Of a DNA stretch of 64,000 nucleotides, positions 60,150-64,000 are shown piece by piece (within the stretch, counting starts at the first letter, position 1; each line of letters opens with the position of its first letter). Location: positions 123,020-187,019 of the forward strand of contig JAVSMW010000004.1 in the NCBI GenBank assembly GCA_032027005.1, given 5' to 3'. This DNA is from JAVSMW01 sp032027005 (lineage in GTDB: Bacteria > Bacillota > Thermincolia > Thermincolales > UBA2595). The translations under genes and the position numbers were made by a program. The notes beneath the pieces were generated by a model. The model was not told where the DNA came from and did not search any database. It was given only the letters and a program-made list of their open reading frames with translations.

Positions 60150-60193
60150 CCCCCCCCCCGAAATATTATATACCCCCCCCAAAACCTTGTCAA
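60150..60193 (-). promoter_or_regulatory. secDF promoter with poly-G spacer
   Basis: On the minus strand TTGACA (60188-60193), a spacer of exactly 17 bp that includes G8 (60173-60180), and TATAAT (60165-60170). A second tract of G10 (60150-60159) begins at about +2. Confidence 0.75.
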
Positions 60194-60223
60194 TAAAAGC
60201 ACAATTAACCTAAATTCGACACT

Positions 60224-60883
60224 TTAAAGCAGCTTAGCACCATTTATCTCCAGGCCAAACTGAGCTTTTAAGTAATCAGCTGCCCGGCGGGAGAGTATCA
60301 TTCTGCTAAGAAATATTTCAAAGTATTCCATGACAGGGCAAATTTCAATATCGATGGTCAATTCCATGGTAATAGTCCTGGTCTCCCCATTAACTCTCAG
60401 GAAAGAATGTTCAACAGCATAGTTAACCCGGTCATGAATATCAAAAGTTGCAAAATCCTGATTACGCACCCGTGAACGGTGAACGTCTGATTTGTCTGCC
60501 AGAATTAGTGCGGCTGCGGCACTGTTGACGGGCTGTCCATACTCTTCTTCATGATTACCGATAGCGGAGATGACCATGGCAATATCTTCAGGCGGCATTC
60601 CTTTCTGGGATAAAATATGGAAAGCCATAGTTGCTCCAGACTGCCCGTGGTCATATCGGCTGACCATATTTCCAATGTCATGCATATAGCCGGCAATGGC
60701 AGCAAGTTCTATCTCACGCTGGGGATAGTTCAACCGCTCCAGGATATTCCGCGAAATCCGGGATATGAGATTAACATGCCGAAAGCCATGCTCGGTGAAA
60801 CCCATAACCCCCAAAAATTCATTACCTTTTCTGATACATGTATCAACGACAGGATCCTTTTTTATATCTTCAAGAGTAACCAA
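60224..60883 (-). CDS. HD-domain phosphohydrolase-like protein
   Basis: 219 residues. HGFRHVNLISRISRNIL, AGYMHDIGNM and GNHEEEYG give the HD metal motif spread over residues 33-125. The C-terminal half has no recognised domain. It may act on nucleotides; the substrate is unknown. It lies between yajC and secD, all on the minus strand. Confidence 0.75.
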   Translation of the reverse strand: MVTLEDIKKDPVVDTCIRKGNEFLGVMGFTEHGFRHVNLISRISRNILERLNYPQREIELAAIAGYMHDIGNMVSRYDHGQSGATMAFHILSQKGMPPEDIAMVISAIGNHEEEYGQPVNSAAAALILADKSDVHRSRVRNQDFATFDIHDRVNYAVEHSFLRVNGETRTITMELTIDIEICPVMEYFEIFLSRMILSRRAADYLKAQFGLEINGAKLL

Positions 60884-61037
60884 TTTCTAACCCCCTTACA
60901 ACGATAAATGCTATTTTGGTGTTGGTCCTGCAAATCATAATTCTATTTTACAGTAAAAATTCCTTTTTTGATACCGTTATCTTATTTTTCACAAATTAAT
61001 AACTTCTTATTTGTCATTTTTTATTCAACAGCCGGAC

Positions 61038-61080
61038 AAAAAAAGAGAGCCTCACAAGTCAATTTACTTATGAGAATCTC
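61038..61080 (-). terminator. yajC terminator
   Basis: Arms at 61045-61059 and 61066-61080 (GAGAG...CTCTC with ACTT pairs) followed by T7 on the minus strand. The rest of 60884-61187 holds only short direct repeats (CTGATTA and CACTTGCAACTAGT units at 61099-61172). Confidence 0.7.
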
Positions 61081-61187
61081 CCCTACCAATTCCTGAACTG
61101 ATTACTGATTACTGATTATTTTTTACTGTTTACTGATCACTTGTCACTTGCAACTAGTCACTTGCAACTAGTTACTTGCCACTTTTC

Positions 61188-61451
61188 CTAGCTTCCGGTA
61201 CCTTCGGAGCGGGCAATGGCTGATTTGAGAACCTCAATTTGAGTGCTCTCGGCAACTTGTAAGATGACGGTATCATCTTTAACCTTTACAACTGTACCCA
61301 GGATTCCGCCATAAGTAGTTACCTTGACTCGGGGTGCCAGACTGTTGATAGTATTTTGCTGCTGTTTCTGCCTTTGCTGTTGCGGCCTGATGATCAGGAA
61401 ATAAAAGATAGCAACTAGTGCCACCATATATATAATAGTCCCGTATTGCAT
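61188..61451 (-). CDS. yajC: Preprotein translocase accessory subunit YajC
   Basis: 87 residues: one N-terminal membrane segment (GTIIYMVALVAIFYFLIIRPQQQRQKQQQ) and the cytoplasmic beta-domain (GGILGTVVKVKDDTVILQV). It assists SecDF. The tgt-yajC-secDF order is widespread in bacteria. Confidence 0.93.
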   Translation of the reverse strand: MQYGTIIYMVALVAIFYFLIIRPQQQRQKQQQNTINSLAPRVKVTTYGGILGTVVKVKDDTVILQVAESTQIEVLKSAIARSEGTGS

Positions 61452-61467
61452 TTTTCTCCTCCTTTCT

Positions 61468-62619
61468 TTAGTTAAAATTTATTCCTATTTTAGAAAAAAA
61501 TTCCTTTTTTTCATACCCGTATTTGGCGAAAAATTCATTTCGCAGTTCGGGCAGGGTGTCTTCGGCAATGGACTGGCGGACTTTCTGCATCAGGGTCAGC
61601 AGAAAATGAAGATTATGAATTGTGGCCAACCGCAGCCCTAAAATCTCCTCAGCTTTAAACAGGTGTCTTAGATAGGCCCTGGAATAGTTCCGACATGTAT
61701 AACAGGAGCATTCCTCATCCAGCGGCCTGAAATCACCGGTGTTTGCCGCATTTTTGATTACCACTTTACCTGCGGAGGTCATTACCGTACCATTGCGGGC
61801 AATCCGGGTCGGGAGCACACAATCAAACATGTCTACCCCTCTCATCACACCTTCGATTAAACAATCCGGCGAACCAACACCCATCAGATATCTGGGCTTG
61901 TCTACCGGTAAATGCGGAATTGTAAAATCCAGCACTTCATACATCAGCGGTTTAGGTTCACCGACACTTAAACCTCCGATTCCATAGCCTGGAAAACCTA
62001 TTTCAGTAAGCTCCCTGGCGCTTCTTTCCCGCAGGTCCTTGAACATCCCCCCCTGAACAATGCCAAAAAGGGCTTGGTCCTCTCTCTTTAAAGCTTCTTT
62101 ACACCGGCCGGCCCAGCGGGTTGTTCTTTCCAGGGCCGCCAGAGTATATTCCCAACTGCTGGGATAGGGTGCACATTCGTCAAAGGCCATCACAATGTCT
62201 GAACCCAAAGCCATTTGTACTTCAATTGACGTTTCAGGACTCATAAAATGGGTCGACCCGTCCAGGTGTGATTTAAAAGTAACCCCATCCTCACCTATTT
62301 TCCTTAAAGGCCCCAGGCTAAAAACCTGAAATCCTCCGCTATCTGTTAAGATAGGCCGATACCAGTTCATAAACCGGTGCAGCCCCCCTGCTTCCCTGAT
62401 CAGATCTGCACCTGGCCGTAGATACAGATGATATGTATTACTAAGTATTATCTGGGCATTCATTTCCTTTAGTTCCTCAGGGGTCATGGCCTTAACAGTG
62501 GCCTGGGTTCCCACCGGCATAAAAATAGGCGTTTCAATAATCCCATGAGGAGTATGAAGTCTTCCCAACCGGGCTTTAGTCCGCTTGCACTCTTTGATCA
62601 GCTCATAAGTTACAGCCAA
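61468..62619 (-). CDS. tgt: tRNA-guanine transglycosylase
   Basis: 383 residues if started at the TTG at 62619, six bases after GGGAGGAG; the ATG at 62679 would add 20 residues lacking in the family. Catalytic Asp in TDSGGFQVFSLG, the second Asp in GVDMFDCVLPTRIARNG, and a zinc site CSCYTCRNYSRAYLRHL. It inserts preQ1 at position 34. The usual upstream queA is not present in the window. Confidence 0.95.
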   Translation of the reverse strand: MAVTYELIKECKRTKARLGRLHTPHGIIETPIFMPVGTQATVKAMTPEELKEMNAQIILSNTYHLYLRPGADLIREAGGLHRFMNWYRPILTDSGGFQVFSLGPLRKIGEDGVTFKSHLDGSTHFMSPETSIEVQMALGSDIVMAFDECAPYPSSWEYTLAALERTTRWAGRCKEALKREDQALFGIVQGGMFKDLRERSARELTEIGFPGYGIGGLSVGEPKPLMYEVLDFTIPHLPVDKPRYLMGVGSPDCLIEGVMRGVDMFDCVLPTRIARNGTVMTSAGKVVIKNAANTGDFRPLDEECSCYTCRNYSRAYLRHLFKAEEILGLRLATIHNLHFLLTLMQKVRQSIAEDTLPELRNEFFAKYGYEKKEFFSKIGINFN

Positions 62620-63276
62620 TGGTTCTCCTCCCGCAGCAGCAGCCGTAAATTCATTGAAAAATTGATCTCTATTTGTCAATTATAGCAAAACAAAGTATTA
62701 AAGGCAAATTTCTCCTATCAAGTGAGCACTAGCCATCGGGTGTTATTAGCATTGCATCCCCCATGCTCACGGGAAGCAGGAGGGGTGTCCATTTTGCACT
62801 TCTGTAAGTAATATATTATACCAAAACCAGTGGTCTTTATCAACCTCTGGTTTCGTCTGAACAGCCTCTTCCATATGGCTTAGTGTTTATATTAAAAGAG
62901 CTGTAGGAACTGTGTATGAGGCTATATTTCGATTAGAACAATATCTATTTGCCAATCTTATGTATCTTATCCTTCCCATTTCCGGTTCCTTTCATGAACA
63001 AATCGACCCAAACCACCTTTCCGCTTTTGGAATGCAGGACCGGTATCCGAATGCTGCTGCGTCGGTCATAGTCTTTCTCCTTTTTAAATTGTCAAAGAGC
63101 AATTTATATAAAAGGGGTGCCATCTTTTCCCCTGTGGCAGCGGGTTCCCACGACTCCCCTATGGGGAGTTTCGGCCTGTACCCGGCAGGCCATCGTCAGG
63201 CGTGGGGCGTCATTTAATCATAGAGCTTTGCTTTAAGGGCTAGTATCTGGCTCTCCTACATCTTTGCTTCCACCCT
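62620..63276. other. Accessory intergenic region with a structured leader and gene scraps
   Basis: No complete gene is convincing. On the minus strand a strong ribosome binding site (AAAAAGGAG) and ATG at 63066 open a frame of 25 codons; a second frame then reads IRIPVLHSKSGKVVWVDLF to a TAG near 62935, suggesting a small frameshifted gene. Upstream of it, 63110-63240 has several hairpins (ACTCCCCATAGGGGAGT, GGCCTG/CAGGCC) and TTGACA, as a structured 5' leader. A 35-codon ORF (62767-62874) has no ribosome binding site. Confidence 0.4.
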
Positions 63277-63621
63277 CTACTTTTCCTCGTGCCTTCTGAG
63301 CTCTGCTAATTCTTTTTCATACTGTTCATTGTTACTCTGGAGGATTCGAAGATTAGCATTTTGGGTTTCAAGTTCATGTTTCAGCCTGGCAATCTGCTCT
63401 TTAAGCTCTTCACTTTCCTGTCTGGCTTTCTCTTCTGCATTGTTAGCTGCATCAATGTATTCCTGAGTAGTGCATCTAACATCGTTCTGGATATTCTTCA
63501 CTGCAATCTCAAAGGCTCCCTCAAAGGCTGCTGCCAAGTAACTGTCATCTCCAAGCTCATAAACCATTTCCTCTATTTCCTCAAGGATCCTTCTTTCCAT
63601 TTCTTGTGTTGCTGTCATCAT
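63277..63621 (-). CDS. Hypothetical coiled-coil protein
   Basis: 114 residues. Residues 55-114 are a continuous heptad-like coiled coil rich in Glu, Lys and Leu (ARQESEELKEQIARLKHELE). The N-terminal half (ILEEIEEMVYELGDDSYLAAAFEGAFE) is acidic and helical. I recognise no family. It has a good Shine-Dalgarno (TAGGAGGAATT) and stands alone in what looks like accessory DNA. Confidence 0.65.
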   Translation of the reverse strand: MMTATQEMERRILEEIEEMVYELGDDSYLAAAFEGAFEIAVKNIQNDVRCTTQEYIDAANNAEEKARQESEELKEQIARLKHELETQNANLRILQSNNEQYEKELAELRRHEEK

Positions 63622-63827
63622 TTCAATTCCTCCTACTTATCGTTTTTTGTATTTTCATAAGGTGCTTGTTTTATTGAGTATTTCCTTATCTTTATTCTAA
63701 CTTTCCCACCACCCTTGGCAATCTATGTTGAGTAAATGACAATTTTATGAAAAAAAATTATCATTTACGTAAGCGATATATACATTACGCTTTATTTTGG
63801 TATAATTTAGTAAAGGCAGGTGTTTAT

Positions 63828-64000
63828 ATGAGTAAATTAACAGGTAACGAACAATTCATGAACGATGATATATCTATAGGATTTTTGCTTAGTGACTTTT
63901 GGTCTTGGAACTCTTCTGACCTTCTTAACAACACTCTACGAGGAGCACTTGCCGAATTCATTGTGACAATCGCTTTAGATGTTGATACCAATGCAACCAT
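63828..64000 (+). CDS. Partial ORF, possible PD-(D/E)xK-like protein start
   Basis: An open frame from ATG 63828 runs off the window edge (57 codons). It reads LLSDFWSWNSSDLLNNTLRG and ALAEFIVTIALDVD. This recalls the start of a widespread family of uncharacterised restriction-endonuclease-like proteins, but that is from memory and the catalytic part is not in view. A TATAAT at 63801-63806 lies 22 bp upstream. Its low GC differs from neighbours. Confidence 0.5.
   Translation, partial: MSKLTGNEQFMNDDISIGFLLSDFWSWNSSDLLNNTLRGALAEFIVTIALDVDTNAT

Overview
The window reads as a chromosomal stretch of a strictly anaerobic, probably spore-forming Gram-positive bacterium of the Desulfotomaculum/Pelotomaculum kind (Peptococcaceae in the wide sense). 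The grounds are gene content and synteny. There is a SpoVG homologue, a His T-box leader, the order hisS-aspS-6S RNA-tcdA, a PdaA-type deacetylase, a long bifunctional Rel, HemZ, several corrinoid methyltransferase genes, a sigma-54 activator and an anaerobic phenol/4-hydroxybenzoate gene set. This is inference; no 16S gene is present. Nearly all genes lie on the minus strand. The three N bases (21601, 45814, 52713) each sit inside a repeated or mobile element, so this is probably a draft scaffold.

Layout. 1-2.3 kb: orphan type I restriction subunit HsdR whose C-terminus is disrupted. 2.5-8.3 kb: yggT, alaS and an alaS-linked operon of membrane and PRC-barrel proteins. 8.3-9.4 kb: a decayed small gene, a covarying tandem hairpin element and a Fur-family regulator. 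9.6-21.7 kb: methylotrophy island with a RamA-like corrinoid activase, a CobW GTPase, mtaC, mtaB, a second mtaC, a sigma-54 activator, two more corrinoid proteins, mtaA and a frameshifted QueG-like protein; a collapsed group II intron borders it. 22-29.3 kb: housekeeping block mnmA-iscU-iscS-iscR, spoVG-like, glutaredoxin, rarA, trxA, csoR, tcdA. 29.3-33.2 kb: 6S RNA, aspS, hisS and its T-box.

33.3-45.5 kb: an aromatic island with a TetR regulator, the three subunits of 4-hydroxybenzoyl-CoA reductase, a UbiD decarboxylase/carboxylase, both catalytic subunits of a phenylphosphate-synthase-like enzyme, an aryl-CoA ligase and a Tm-1-like protein. Together these would convert phenol through phenylphosphate, 4-hydroxybenzoate and 4-hydroxybenzoyl-CoA to benzoyl-CoA. 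Three near-identical palindromes (before tetR, before hcrB and before ppsB) suggest one TetR regulon.

45.7-62.7 kb: hemZ, a polysaccharide deacetylase, NUDIX, metallo-hydrolase, rel, a remarkable RecJ-HIRAN-RecQ-like fusion, lapA-like, secF-secD, HD protein, yajC, tgt. 62.7-64 kb: accessory sequence with a coiled-coil gene, a gene remnant and a truncated ORF at the edge.

The items I would look at first are the RecJ-HIRAN-helicase fusion, the phenol island with its Tm-1-like member and TetR palindromes, the consensus sigma-54 promoter of the methanol operon framed by an inverted repeat, the covarying tandem hairpins at 8.4-8.6 kb, and the consensus secDF promoter whose 17-bp spacer contains a G8 tract.
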